Source: Acanthococcus lagerstroemiae
Lineage: Eukaryota > Arthropoda > Insecta > Hemiptera > Eriococcidae
Length of the DNA: 64,000 bases
Assembly (NCBI GenBank): GCA_031841125.1
Contig: CM063114.1
Coordinates: forward strand, 992,001 to 1,056,000
Direction of reading: 5' to 3'
Shown here: piece after piece, positions 49,809 through 61,492 of the stretch
How positions within the stretch are numbered: the first letter of the stretch is position 1
Layout of the letters: every line of letters begins with the position of its first letter
Notes under the pieces: model-generated
Databases searched by the model: none
Told to the model about the DNA's origin: nothing
What the model saw: the letters and a program-made list of their open reading frames with translations, nothing else
Made by a program: the position numbers and the translations under genes

Positions 49809-51757
49809 ATGTTACCAAGTTAACGAAAAATATTGTTTTTAATTTTTTTCATTTCACCCTGAACTCCCTTTTGCGATGGACGGGCATATGTTGCGTCTAG
49901 TGCAGCGTTAGTTAGCTCAGTTTTAATTCTGTTCGTACAAGTGACATCGGCAAATTTTTTAATTAAAGTAGAAACAGACTAAGGGCTAGCTATTTAGAAA
50001 TATTAGTTCAAAACAGGAAAAATTTCGTGAAAAATTTTCACACGTTCTAAGGAACTAACATTCTTTCACCTCAACATAAATACCTATCGAAAATTAGTCA
50101 GTTATGTTAAATCTTACTACTAGCAAAACGTTTCGTATTAACGGCTCTGGTTTCGTTTCAATAAGCACGAAAGTACCCAATTAATACGCGCATGTTATTA
50201 ACAAAAGATACGAGTACGAGTATACTACAAGGATATTACATACTCGTAGGTACCTCATACGCGTGTTACGCGGGAAATGAATACCAGGCGCACGAATTTT
50301 TCTTTACAGTAAAATATTACGAGTCCAGATTCAACATCCACACAGGGTATCCATTTGTTACACATTTTTGGTTGCGATATTATGTCACATATTAATTAGC
50401 GAGCGCATATTAAAAAGTGAAACACATACGAGTATATTCGTCTTCGAATAACTTCATGATTACCTACTTAGCTTACACGCAGAGATGGAGACTGGAGTGA
50501 AAAGTATCCGGCCGTCTTCGAAATTAAAATAATTGAATCCGGATCATTTAACGCTAATTATCGTTACATTTGTTTTTGTGGCCAGATGAGGCTCTTCATT
50601 TTGTTATAATAAAGTACCACTTTATCTAATTCGACAAATTTGCTATCAAAGTTTACTTTTGTACAATTAACTCGTATGAAAAATCATCGGAGGGAGCTTA
50701 TACTATAATCTCTCTTTCTAATAACCCTCGATCCAGAAATAATATGCCTGACCGAATTTTTCAAAAACACAAAATTTTCAGCGATTGATAAAAGGTACCT
50801 ACTGGAATATATTTTGATTCTTAGTCTTACCATCGCAATTCTGTTTAAGAAATCCTCATTCTTCGCTACCAGGTATATTTAATATTATAAACAACTGACC
50901 GCTTTCATTTTCCACTTCGAAAACGATAAAAATTACTAGGTACCTCTAAATCGACAAAACTACGGTTCACAGTATGACAGTAGTAATACAAGTAACTAAA
51001 AGAAGTGTAGGTATTCTTCTTTCCGTCAGTAAGATCTATTTTAATGAGAGATAGAGCTAAACGAGTTCTTTCGAATCTCTAACAAAAAACTTACGTTTCA
51101 GGAGCAAATAAGGAAAAATTGTACGCAACCATTTTAATACGGAATCAGGTTGAGAATAAATTTTCTTTCAACTGTTTTCTCCGCGTGTACTAAATACCTA
51201 GCCCCTCTTTTACCCTTCGAAAAACACACTAACTAGGCTTCATACCAAAAATCCGAAAAATGTTATTGGCTGATCTGTTACTTCAGAATTTAGCCAGGTA
51301 GTCAGCCAAGCAAAGAGAGACAAACAGACGACAGACGAGCCGCAAACAGATAGAGAAACCAGCCAGCCAATTTCCGAAATGTTTGCCAGCACGTAAAATT
51401 GAAGATACAACAATATTATCTTATCCTCTTTCTCTCTTTTGTCTATCACCTGAATTTTAATTTCATAATTGGCAAATTTAAGGGTGGCTTCAGTCTAAAC
51501 CGAGCTGGTTAAATCTAAGAAGTTGAGACGTTTTGATTTTTTTTTTTTTCATTAATAATTAGCGCTCTGCTACGGTGCGTTTAAAGTCATTATATTGTAC
51601 GTCGTTTCTCGGATTCTGTTCAATATGCCCGATGGAACCTATAATAAATCATACGTTCAATGTACCCCGAGTCCCCCTTTCTCTGTTAATAAGTAAGTCC
51701 AGAATTCAAGAAAGACAGACATAGAAGCCAAGTGCGTGGCATGGTACCAAGAGGGGA

Positions 51758-51874
51758 ATGGATACAAGCGAGGCGAGCGTGTCGGCGCGTGAGTTGACTA
51801 CGAATCAGCTAGGAGAGCGTATCCGGCATCAAATTCAGTTCCGTTCCCTGGCGATTCCCGAATTCGAATGTGAC
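51758..51874 (+). other. Possible alternative first exon of gene B
   Basis: An ATG opens 39 codons without a stop and ends at GAC before GTAAGT, in phase 0 with the main exon only 134 bases downstream. Splicing would put a 39-residue polar leader before the hydrophobic segment, which is unusual for a secreted protein. It could be an alternative transcript or a 5' untranslated exon, or chance in this locally GC-richer patch. Confidence 0.25.
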
Positions 51875-52008
51875 GTAAGTAATTAGGAAAGCCCACCGGT
51901 CTCTGAAATCTCGCCCTGACTATCAGCTTACCCGGGTCGCCTCGCGCGTCATTCCAATTCTACGGTTCCTTCTTCACGTATCCGTAAACAAACGTTTATT
52001 GTTCGCAG

Positions 52009-53586
52009 ATTTTCACACTCTTTTTACTGGCCGCATTAGCCGTCAGCTGGGCAGCTGAATCCGAAGACAAAAAGAATAAGAGGATCGACGACAATAAAGA
52101 AAACAAACGAATCGGCGATGCCGCCGAAAGTTCACCATCAGACAAGAAAACGGAAAAACGCGGCCTGCACGGGTCGCTGGGATACGGCGGTGGCAACAGC
52201 CACAGTAGCTTCGACGACTTCACTCCAGTGCACCAGCACGAAATACCAATAAGCGAGGAGCCGGAATCTTACGGAGGCGAAACTTTTTCAAGTCATCAGG
52301 TTGGCGAAAATAACCACGGCGGCGGTTCCAGCGGTCACTCGTTCGGGGCAGGTTTCGGCGGCCACGGGTTCTCCTTCGGCGGGCACGGCTCGTTCGGTGA
52401 CAGCGGTCAGTCGAGTTTGTTCGGCGGCGGACATTCGTCCAGCAGTAGCAGTGGAGGAAGCTCATCCGGTAGCGGTTCCCTCGGCAATGGACACGGACAT
52501 TTCTCTTTCGGCGGTAACGGAGGAAGTAGCGGAGGACTATACAGCGGCGGTGCCGCTTCCTATGGCGGTGGATACGAGCATTCCCACGTAAAAACTATTT
52601 ACATAACCAAAGAGGTACCCGTCCCGTATCCAGTTCATGTTGAGAAGAAAGTACCGTATTACGTAAAGGTGCCCGTCGATAAGCCAATCCCAATCACCGT
52701 AAATAAGCCATACCCGGTGCATATTGAGAAACCGGTACCGTTCCCCGTTAAAGTTCACGTGCCAAAACCGTACCCGGTTACAGTCGAGAAACACGTACCA
52801 TATCCAGTGAAGGTGCCCGTAGACAAACCAGTACCAGTTCACGTACCAAAACCGTACCCAGTGTACGTGGAGAAGAGAGTCCCCTATCCTGTAGATAAAC
52901 CAGTTCCATATCCGGTTAAAGTTCCGATCGATCGGCCGTACCCGGTTCACATTTCGGTGGAGAAACCTTACCCCGTCCATATTGAAAAGAAAGTTCCGTA
53001 CCCGGTGAAAGTTCCAGTTGATAGGCCATACCCGGTTCACGTTCCAAAGCCGTACCCAGTGACGGTAGAGAAGCCAGTGCCGTATCCAGTTGAGAAACCA
53101 GTACCTTATCCGGTTAAAGTTCCGGTCAAAGTTCCGATCAAAGTTCCTTATCCGGTTGAAATAAAAGTGCCAGTACACATTCCGGTGCACGTACCGAAAG
53201 AAGAATATCATCACGGATCGAGTTTTGGAAGTAGTGGACAAGGAGCCAGCAGTGGACACGGGAGTGGCAGTGGATTCGGCTTCACCGCAGGGTTCGGAGG
53301 ACATCAAGGAGGTAGTTTTGGCGGCGGAAGCCATGCTAGTGGAAGTTTCGGCGGCGGAAGTAACGGAGGTAGCACCTTCGGAGGTAGCCAAGGAGGTAGT
53401 AGCTTCGGCGGCGGACACCAGGGAAGTAGCGGCTACGGTGGTGCTAGCGCGGGCGGCGACTTTGGCGGCAGCGATCACGGTTTCAGCGCTAGCGGATTCG
53501 ACATGCACGGGGGATTTGATAACGATAGTGGCCCTGAAGGGAATAATGGAGGATACGGACACAGCAGTTTCGGAGGCGGAGAGTAA
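52009..53586 (+). CDS. PV/PY-repeat, Gly/Ser/His-rich secreted cuticle-type protein, gene B, main exon
   Basis: This exon encodes residues 5-529 of a 529-residue secreted protein. After the signal peptide (1-20) come a Lys/Asp/Glu-rich pro-segment and a dibasic site KR-GLHG (54-59). Next is a Gly/Ser/His-rich arm with GGHG, FGGG and SSGG words (about 60-196). Then comes a PV/PY core (about 197-400) that opens [19 protein letters not shown], almost the same as in gene A, and runs in units of [19 protein letters not shown] second Gly-rich arm (about 405-529) ends FGGGE. Gly-rich arms around a proline-rich core suggest an extensible matrix or cuticle protein. The stop is TAA at 53584-53586. GTAAGT begins one base before that stop codon, so a further 3' exon cannot be excluded. 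Opposite-strand frames are shadows. Confidence 0.85.
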   Translation: MFTLFLLAALAVSWAAESEDKKNKRIDDNKENKRIGDAAESSPSDKKTEKRGLHGSLGYGGGNSHSSFDDFTPVHQHEIPISEEPESYGGETFSSHQVGENNHGGGSSGHSFGAGFGGHGFSFGGHGSFGDSGQSSLFGGGHSSSSSSGGSSSGSGSLGNGHGHFSFGGNGGSSGGLYSGGAASYGGGYEHSHVKTIYITKEVPVPYPVHVEKKVPYYVKVPVDKPIPITVNKPYPVHIEKPVPFPVKVHVPKPYPVTVEKHVPYPVKVPVDKPVPVHVPKPYPVYVEKRVPYPVDKPVPYPVKVPIDRPYPVHISVEKPYPVHIEKKVPYPVKVPVDRPYPVHVPKPYPVTVEKPVPYPVEKPVPYPVKVPVKVPIKVPYPVEIKVPVHIPVHVPKEEYHHGSSFGSSGQGASSGHGSGSGFGFTAGFGGHQGGSFGGGSHASGSFGGGSNGGSTFGGSQGGSSFGGGHQGSSGYGGASAGGDFGGSDHGFSASGFDMHGGFDNDSGPEGNNGGYGHSSFGGGE

Positions 53587-56500
53587 GTCTTGAAAATGTA
53601 AGTTAGAAACTTCGAAGTCGGGAGGGAGCATCTCCGAAGGAGTAGAGCTCGTTGAAACGAATGGAAAGGAAAACCCCAAGTATAAACCATCCCTAGTTAC
53701 CAATGTTACTTCCTGTTACCAAATACTTCACTTTTTGGATTCGAAGGAGTTGTAGAAGTTGTAATACAATTGACTTTCCGTAGGTTCGGCTTTATGAGTT
53801 TTTATTTGTTTACGAAGGTCGAATATTCTTTTTTATATTACTCGGTGAAGTGATGCAAGAATAGACCAACCAGTGAGATAAGTATCTGCTGTACATAACT
53901 TTTTTTTTTTTGTTTTTTGAATACATGCTGCATATGTGATTCAAGTGAGAAATGTGCTCTCTCAATTTACAGTTACCTGGTAACATTTATATGAAAAATT
54001 GAGTTCCTAAGTATCGATATTTATAAATGTTACCTTTATTGCAAACATAAGAGATCTTTATTATTTAGGATACGCGATGCCACGTTCTTGCTTTTCAATT
54101 TATTGAAAAACATTTAAAAGCTGAAATGATTCGTACTGTTCATATTAAATCGGATAACGTACGACCACAGAATTTTATAAAGATCGTACAAGCCGGTGTA
54201 CCGTTTCTGGAAATAAAACAATACACGGGCACTATTATGAAACGAGTGCATTTATAAACGCCATGAAAATCACTTAACAAAATAGGCCCAACCACATTTC
54301 TTTCTTTGTACTTTAATAAACTCTTGATTTCCATAGCGCTTGCACTCATCTGGTTTCGTAAGAGCGTCAATAGTGAACAGGCATACCACTCTCTTAAACT
54401 GACAGAATTGGGAAGAAAACGATCTCGGACAGTCCCTTCCCTTCAATATCAGACTGGATCTCATCAAAAAGACATAAGAATTCTGGGTTTGCAAATTACT
54501 GGGAAGAAGGGAATGATCCCGAACCCCTTCTTCTTATATCAGCTTTGAGTGGGAACGATTATTTTCTTTATTCTTCTCTAGTAGTTACCTTACATTAACC
54601 GCTTTTACAGCACAAATCACAAAAGATGAGTCACTGTTGATACAAACTGTTACGGATTTCCTCTCCTAGTCATTTTCCCTCAATGATATCAAAAGTATAC
54701 AAAATTGGGCCTTTATGCGACGTTTCAAGGTAATGTTAGTGAAGAAAAAGATTTCCATCCAAAGTCAAGGGTCAAATATGAAATATAAGTACTTAATAGG
54801 CTAAATATTGCTCCTCGAATATATTTTTACCAGTAGCAATTTATAAGCAGGTTAAAATTAGACGGTTCGAATAAGTCAAAAATTGAGATAGAAATGAAAA
54901 GTTCCGTGTTTTTCTATTCAGTTAGATTAGAAAATAATACATGCGGGAAGAGCACTTGCTACGAATTAAGACCCGTGGTATAGGAGCAACAAAGCGCCAC
55001 TAAGCAATCCAGACCTTCGAAAACACGAGAATCTACCGCGAAAATTCACGGTGGAGTGAGTGCCCTCACAATAATAGTTCTTCGGCAAGATTAATTGCTT
55101 CTTTCTTACTTTCATTTTTTAACATTTCTATAACCTTTTATTTGATCATGCTCCCATTTTTGAGGTTTCGAACCATTGTGTACGATGCTTAGTTAAACTT
55201 TAATCAGATTTTCTTCGTTTAAGGTTCACAACTACCTTACGGATCGGATACTTAGTGATATATTCGAGGAAACCAAAAGAACCCACGGCTTCTCCATACG
55301 GCGAGTTTAAGCCATGAATGTAGAAATCTTGAAAATCTATTTTCTGACAGTTCCTATATCCAGGATTTCGAAAAGAAAAAAGAAAAAAATACTTGACTAG
55401 GCTAGAAGTTAACTGGGTGGGAGGCGATATATTGAAACATAATTTTCTAATATTTCTCCTGAACAAAACGATCAACAATCTATAGCGTAGATAATACAAC
55501 AATCTTCATATTATTCCGATTGGTTACGCGTGTGGTGATATTGTTTATTTTCGGGGCGAGTGCAACATACTTATATCGTAGAATATATATTCACGGTTGT
55601 GTTTCGAATTTATTAAATAAATTTGAAATTAGATTCGATAATTAAAAATCTAGTAGCACCAGCCGCCAAGTTGTTATAGTGTAAAAATGTAATCTCAATT
55701 CGAGCAATTTGGATCGTTGTTAAATTAGGCGTGAATGATACACGCAGCGCGAATAGTGATAAAGTTTAGAAACATCAAAAAATATAATCGCTATTTTGTA
55801 AATTATTACTTTTACCAAGACTGTTACGTCTGAAATTTCTTGTTTTAGCTTCGCAAAGTTTAATTGTATAACCTAGTGTATCTAGTCAGTAATGATGCAC
55901 TCTAATTATCTCATACGAATACAGATGCAATAAAAATTACGTTTCGCAAAACAAACTGCGTGTGTAACTTAGCACTTAGGTACCTTGTACATCGTTTGTA
56001 CATTTTTTTTTTTTTTTTTTTTACATGGAGTTACTCGAGTGCCGTAATTTAAATTTCTATCGACCTTTCTCGTAGAAATTCATAATGTTAATATTGAAAC
56101 GTTCAAATTCATCATCTGTTAATTATATTTAAGTAGTTGTAGCCAATAAGCTCAATAAATATGTGTTACGCCATTTTATATTACTAGTATCTGTTTATCG
56201 AGTTACCTCAGTTTCTTTCCAAAAATATGATTTTTTTCCTTCTTTCAGTTAAGTATATTTTCTAATTATGAACAATGAGAACTTTTTCGTACTTCATCAA
56301 ATATTGTATAATTAGAAAAATCGAAGTACCTATTTTGTTGGAAATTTTTTTGTGAAATTTTTTATCTAATAAATAATTTATTTAGAAATTTGTACCACAC
56401 TACTGAGACGATGTACTAAAATTTTTCCAGATGATTAACAAATACGATGACATGTTCAAATATGAACGTCAATTGTAAAAGTTATGCAAGTAAGTAAGTA

Positions 56501-58001
56501 CAGTAAGTAGGTAGGTAATTAAGTAAGTAAGATCAAAAGTTGGAGGAGGGGCAGTCAGAACTGTCGCAAGAGGAGTGAACATAAACATTTTTGACTCCCA
56601 CTCCCCTCCCCTATATTTCCTCGCCATTTTCCACTTCTCCTTAAATATTAGGTGTAATTTAAGAACTGTAGGTATATGAAAAAAATACATACTGAAGGCC
56701 GGACCCCCAGCCCTGCTCGATGCTACGCTTATGCACATAAAGCATTTACAGAACAATTTTTATTCAGTTGCTGTGAATCTGAGAATACGTATAACATCGT
56801 ATCTTTGGAAAAATAGTAACTTTTTAAATACATTCGAACATTCCTGTAACATGTACCTATCTCTTCGATTGGATTATTTTCGCAAAGAAAAAATCTAAGA
56901 TCTGACAGAAATATTGCCTATGTAATAAGAGACTATGGTCAGGTTATCGACTATATTTACTTTTTCCCCCCTCCCTTTTTCAACTGGGACAGAATAGATA
57001 AGCCGATATAACAATGGTATACTAGTTATCGCTAAGTTTTTCCAGTCGTCAGACATTTTGAAAGCGCGAAGAACTGATCAATAGATATTTGCGAAAAATA
57101 GCAGTACTCTCAGGTTCGAAATGTTTCTTTGAAAAAATGCTCTATATTGTGATAACCCCGGGTCAAGTTATGGTAGCACTTCAGTTACAGAGGTTTCAAC
57201 CTTTAGCGAGCATCGATGAGTTTTGTTCAAATATTTCATTCATATTTTATTCATCTTCAACTTTCATCAGTTCTGATTCATATTATGACAAAAAGTTTTG
57301 AATTTAAATATTTTCCATTTCCTTCTTTTTCATTTCGACAACTTTCCATTATCAAAACGAGACCTGAATCCGAATAAAGTTGTAATAAAGAAAACGTTCG
57401 TTTTCTTTTTATTCAAAATTATCGAGTATTATCTACCTATTGTGTGCATTGTGCTATCACATTGGTCCGGATTAAACTATTAGTATTCAGAGCTACACAT
57501 TTCTTGATTTTCTCTAAGTGATACGTATTACTGGTGGGATACGTAATCATATACACGATATACGAGTTCGTAAATATGTGTACCTACTTAATAAAAATAT
57601 CAATATGACAAAGGATTGCGATTAAAAGTCGTAACAGCTACATCGCGCCGCGCATTTATAATTTTGAAACATTGAGAGGCAAATCGTTTGTTTACTGTAC
57701 ATGTACATTTTCAAATTTTCTGGACGAAAGTTATGCTCTAGGAGACGTCTCCGTTATTCCTTGAAAAAAACTATTTATCATACGATTTGGACAAATCCCA
57801 ATGACACGACGTCATCGATTATGTGACATCGCCTACAAGTGTTTTCTATTTGTTCCGAGTTCGCGAGGTTATTATAAAAGGAAGTTGGTTATACTTTTAG
57901 CGGGAAATAGTCTAGCATCATAGAGATTGCTCGAAAAAATATGACACACCAACTGATACACACGAACTCCCAAACAGACGCGACCTGACACCGCAGAGGC
58001 A
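53587..58001. other. 3' flank of gene B and intergenic sequence
   Basis: Possible polyadenylation signals for gene B are ATTAAA at 54144 and AATAAA at 54212. A T-run of 20 lies at 56003-56022 and a GTAA microsatellite at 56488-56531. CCCCCAGCCCTGCTCGATGCTACGCTTATG-type sequence near 56703-56732 looks like a lone hAT right end. No gene was recognised. Confidence 0.4.
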
Positions 58002-58247
58002 CAGGTCCGGATTAATGCACGGGCGGAACATTTTTGAGGGGCCGAAAAATGTTCGAGTATAATATACAAAAATTCATTCCTAACTCGCAACTCCCAAGTT
58101 CAAAACCAATGCAAGCGAAACTTTAAAAAAAAAAAGAAAAAAAAAGAAACAAAAAAAGGAAGTTTTTTACAACTTGAAATTGCTCGAAGGGGAGGGGGAT
58201 GCTTTTAAGCGAGTGCCCAAGGGACTCACGATCTTAATTCGGCCCTG
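58002..58247. mobile_element. hAT-like MITE, old copy
   Basis: The ends CAGGTCCGGATTAA and TTAATTCGGCCCTG are inverted with two mismatches. CAGGGCCGGATTAA is a terminus type shared by many animal hAT elements. The flanking octamers CAGAGGCA and CTAAGGGA agree at only five positions, so the duplication has decayed. Length is 246 bp, with A-rich and G-rich low complexity inside and no coding capacity. Confidence 0.7.
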
Positions 58248-58715
58248 CTAAGGGATGCACTATACATATAAACCTAAAATGAGTCCTCAGTTCGGCGCAG
58301 TACTATCACACAAGTAAGAAGCGACTTAAACAAAGCGAGAGTGGGAGAGAGCTCTTCTCTACAAAAATGATCCGCCAGTAGGAAAATTTGATCCTTAATT
58401 AACAAAACGTGTATTTTGAGAAGGAAAAATTGAAATTGCTCCCTTTCTTTCCCTTGAAAAATGGTCCCATACACATATATATACAGTATGATAGTGGAAA
58501 CAGGAAAGCTGCACCCACGTGGAAAATACAGCTCGAATACGAAAAAATATTTGCATTAGTAACGTAAAACAGCATTAATTTCATGTCATTACACCAAGTG
58601 ACCCATGCATCTGTCATTAACGATGATTATACACGATAATAATGCTCATCCTAAGTCTAGCTACGCAGTTTTTCGACTGACCGAACCACTTACGGAACAA
58701 GGTAGCAATTAGAAA

Positions 58716-58794
58716 TGAGGAGTTATCTATCAAAAGGGCGTCCGTTCCGTAAGAAATACATTGAACGGACGCCCTTTTGACAGATAACTCCTCA
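58716..58794. ncRNA. Candidate hairpin RNA (pre-miRNA-sized, 79 bases)
   Basis: Two 32-base arms (58716-58747 and 58763-58794) are perfect reverse complements except for one A-C mismatch, with a 15-base loop. The size fits an insect microRNA precursor or a hairpin-siRNA source. A 10-base word at 58689-58698 (CTTACGGAAC) is also the reverse complement of 58744-58753, which covers the loop and arm base, so an alternative fold is possible. Known microRNA precursors usually have more mismatches, so a very young inverted duplication or MITE remains possible. The transcribed strand is unknown. Confidence 0.4.
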
Positions 58795-61035
58795 AATGCA
58801 GATGATATCGCTCCATTTTGAACTTGACTCTTCCAGAGTAAGTGATAAAAAATAATATAGACCCTTTCAAAATATTACAATAATTATAACCGATACTATT
58901 TCTACATTCGAAATTCAATATGAAGTATAGGTAAATACGATAAGATTGCGTTTCAATTAACAACTAATTGCTACAGAGGCCTACCACCATTCTAATGTAC
59001 CAACTGACAATTGACAGGTTATTACCGCGTCAGGCAGGTGTCCTGGCACAGACATCATTATAAACAGACAGAACGTGTCACAATAGAAAAAAGAAAAAGC
59101 GATGGTGAATCTCGCAGCTAACGAGAAAAAACCATATCATATAAAATTTATCGCCGCCCGGAAAACTATTATTAGATTACTTAATAGGGAAAATAAAATA
59201 GGTGTAAAGTGATGTCTACAGATCGAACTAAATGTTTTCAACGCTCGCTCCGTCTCGAATGCCGACTACACATAGTTTTTCCAACTACTCGCAATATCGC
59301 TACTAAAATATAACGAATTACGCAATTGGTATAACTGACGAACAAGTACGTATTGCCATGAAAGTTGTCATTGATAAAATGATTCGACTCGACATCAGCG
59401 AACAAAACGATTTTCACGATAGCCGAGCGACGATACAATGTCGAGCCGCTATTTTCTATTTAAATGTAGCCAGCGCCTGTCGCTGAAGAAGCGAAGAAGC
59501 GAAGAATGTACGCCTACTCGAAGGTAATGCAGAAGCATTTAAAAGCATTAAAAGCGCAGATTTTGAGACGAAGATAAGTAGCCTGCCTATTAATCAAATT
59601 TCTTTGAGATTCGTCACAAATCGCACACAACTTCGGCTGACTATTAATACGAGCTCAGATACAAGGGCGTATCGAAGGGAAATGGCTGATGGGGAGAAAA
59701 AAAACACAGAATTTTCCAACTAAGAGCTAATAAATTTTCTATTTCTTTACTGATCTGAATAGAAACAGGCAAAAACGTTTCCAAAAATCTCATATACATG
59801 ACTGAGGGCCATCGATTTTCTGACAAAGACCAATTTTCAAACCTTAAAACGGTGAGGCACCCTCACTCCCTACTTTGGTGCGATTCTGCTTAGCATCACA
59901 CCACACAATAAATTTAACCATTTCTTGTTCAGGCGGTCAAAATATTATGATACTTACAGCTTACATACGTCGCATTGAATTTAAAATAAATTAAATTCTA
60001 ACAACAAACTGTTGATATTAATCCTTTCCAGTAACCAATTTCCGCGAGAAGAATTAATTGCGCTTTAAATTGAAGAAACTAACTAGTTCTGTAGACATTC
60101 TTCAAAAAAAAATTTAAGTAGGTCACTGGAAGCACTATAATATTTCAATTCAATCATTTAAATAACTTTTAATGACTTTTTTTCATTCTCACGCAATCCG
60201 ACGGGCATCCGATACTAGAAAAAAACCTTGATTCGCAATTCACACCTCTACACTCTCAAACATAACTGGCGTAAGTCTACAAAACGTACAGCGGGGAAGT
60301 GCGACCAGGTAAATTCTATTGCTTCGCGAAGAATCCATTTTATTATACGCATATCTCTGATTTTCCAATGTAGATTCGTTCGATACGAACTTCCGAGTCA
60401 AATATATATACCGACACGGTATTTTTCTGAATACACATACGGCTATAAACGTCCACAGGTCCACACCTTTCACGTTTGCCAAGGTTGAAACACAAGAACA
60501 CAAGAACTACAAATATACGAAGAAGTAAAAAACCAACGCGCGTTGTCGATTCGCTGTTACACCGCAAGAATGAAAACATCGAATATCCGGAGGAACCGTA
60601 AATAAGCCTCTCTGTTTCGAAATAATGGTCTTCGTCCTACCCTAATCTAAATATTCTGAATTTAAAAATGGTCTCTTATTAGTCAGATCTGGTTAGTACC
60701 TTATATTCTTTTTCCGGGACATTCCGGCAGTTACCATTATTTGCATACAAATCTAGCTCAAGCAAACGAAATGATTGTAAACAAAGCCGCATATACGAGC
60801 CACACGCTACAATTTTTTGGTCATGAATACAGTCATAAAGTACAGACAGACAGTCGCGAGGCATGGAAGCCCGAGGTTATTTCATGGTTTTAATTCATTA
60901 CCAGCGTACGTTACTTGACGAGTGTAACCGCGCTTGTAGAGTTATTTCACTCAATATGCGATGAAGCGAAACCACTGTCATCGGCGCGAGCCAATATTTC
61001 GTTTTAGGAAGTACGTACGAGAACATTGTACTTAC
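58795..61035. other. No supported exon; likely 3' intron or flank of the ACE-like gene
   Basis: The missing 3' exons of the ACE-like gene (which would carry the conserved QFQF region) should lie in this direction, but none was found on the minus strand here. GAAGAAGC repeats at 59485-59506 are the only local structure noted. Confidence 0.35.
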
Positions 61036-61134
61036 CCTATGTATGGAATATTAGCTGGCACATGATACTTTGATCCGGGGTCAAAGTCTATTTCCGATCT
61101 CAGTACTGGGGGCTTCACTCCGCTGAGACGCTCC
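61036..61134 (-). CDS. ACE/Ance-like M2 peptidase, exon with PPVLRSE and KYHVPA motifs
   Basis: This 99-base exon starts with the last base of a split Arg codon and reads ERLSGVKPPVLRSEIDFDPG, then SKYHVPANIPYI, ending in GG of a split codon before GTAAGT. In the M2 family (angiotensin-converting enzyme, a zinc peptidyl-dipeptidase that trims C-terminal dipeptides from secreted peptides) this block carries the substrate-carboxylate Lys and catalytic His (K511 and H513 in human testis ACE) and Tyr520. All three are present. The position of chloride-binding Arg522 would be Gly (GGN) here. Wording around SGVKPPV resembles insect Ance. The next exon downstream was not found. Confidence 0.85.
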
Positions 61135-61248
61135 CTGCAATGATAAATCAACTTATGAGCAAGGATTGCAACAAATGAACTTGGCCACAGGTACGGGTCC
61201 GCGTAAAACTGCGAGCCAATCATGGAAACGTTATTTGCTTTTGTGTAC

Positions 61249-61492
61249 CTCAAATCCCACCAATGGCAGTTATAACGTTCTTTTCGGGTAAAGCCGCTGA
61301 AAATGTCCCATCGCCACATATCTAAGGCGAGACTGAAAGGTAAAAATGTCAGTTTGTCCATGGCCAAGTGAAACAGGAAATTGATGTTATGAGGAACATC
61401 ATCTACGGAGGTCAGCACCAATCCTAATGTCTGCATGTGTTTCGGATTCGACACCGATAACGATATAGCTTCACTGAGGGCTTCGTGAAAAC
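61249..61492 (-). CDS. ACE/Ance-like M2 peptidase, exon with the third zinc ligand
   Basis: This 244-base exon has acceptor TTCTAG and donor AG-GTAC. Joined to the preceding exon it restores GANPGFHEA, the M2-family hallmark, with the third zinc ligand Glu (E411 equivalent) exactly 24 residues after the last His of HExxH. The family position equivalent to Asp415 reads Glu (HEALSEA instead of HEAIGD). It continues LSVSNPKHMQTLGL, INFLFHLAMDKLTFLPF and MWRWDIFSG to WWDLR, all typical. The intron to the next exon is 114 bases (61135-61248), a multiple of three without stops, so an unspliced form would insert 38 residues in frame. Confidence 0.9.

Larger units (their letters stand above)
45103..52008 (+). 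other. Intron 1 of gene B (6906 bp)
   Basis: It begins GTAAGT and ends GTTCGCAG. It contains a possible inverted-repeat element with GTCCAACGACATT words (about 45446-45760), a 14-bp perfect palindrome GGGCGGTACCGCCC (45918-45931), a hAT-like MITE (47840-48085), AAT and AAAT microsatellites (49199-49240 and 49308-49334) and an imperfect hairpin (49709-49808). The frame 48342-48755 (minus, 137 codons) is unrecognised. TACTCGTA/TACGAGTA words cluster at 50200-50440. Confidence 0.55.

Noticed and set aside
52537..53703. 388-codon minus-strand open frame over gene B
   Set aside because: It is a shadow of the plus-strand Pro/Val/Tyr/Lys repeats, whose codons rarely give stops on the opposite strand. 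Its composition (Trp/Arg/Asn/Tyr repeats) mirrors the repeat.
58274..58474. Minus-strand frame containing QFQF, as in the missing ACE 3' exon
   Set aside because: Residues around it (KEREQFQFFLLK) lack the conserved SFIIQFQF(H/Y)xxxC context, and no acceptor fits.
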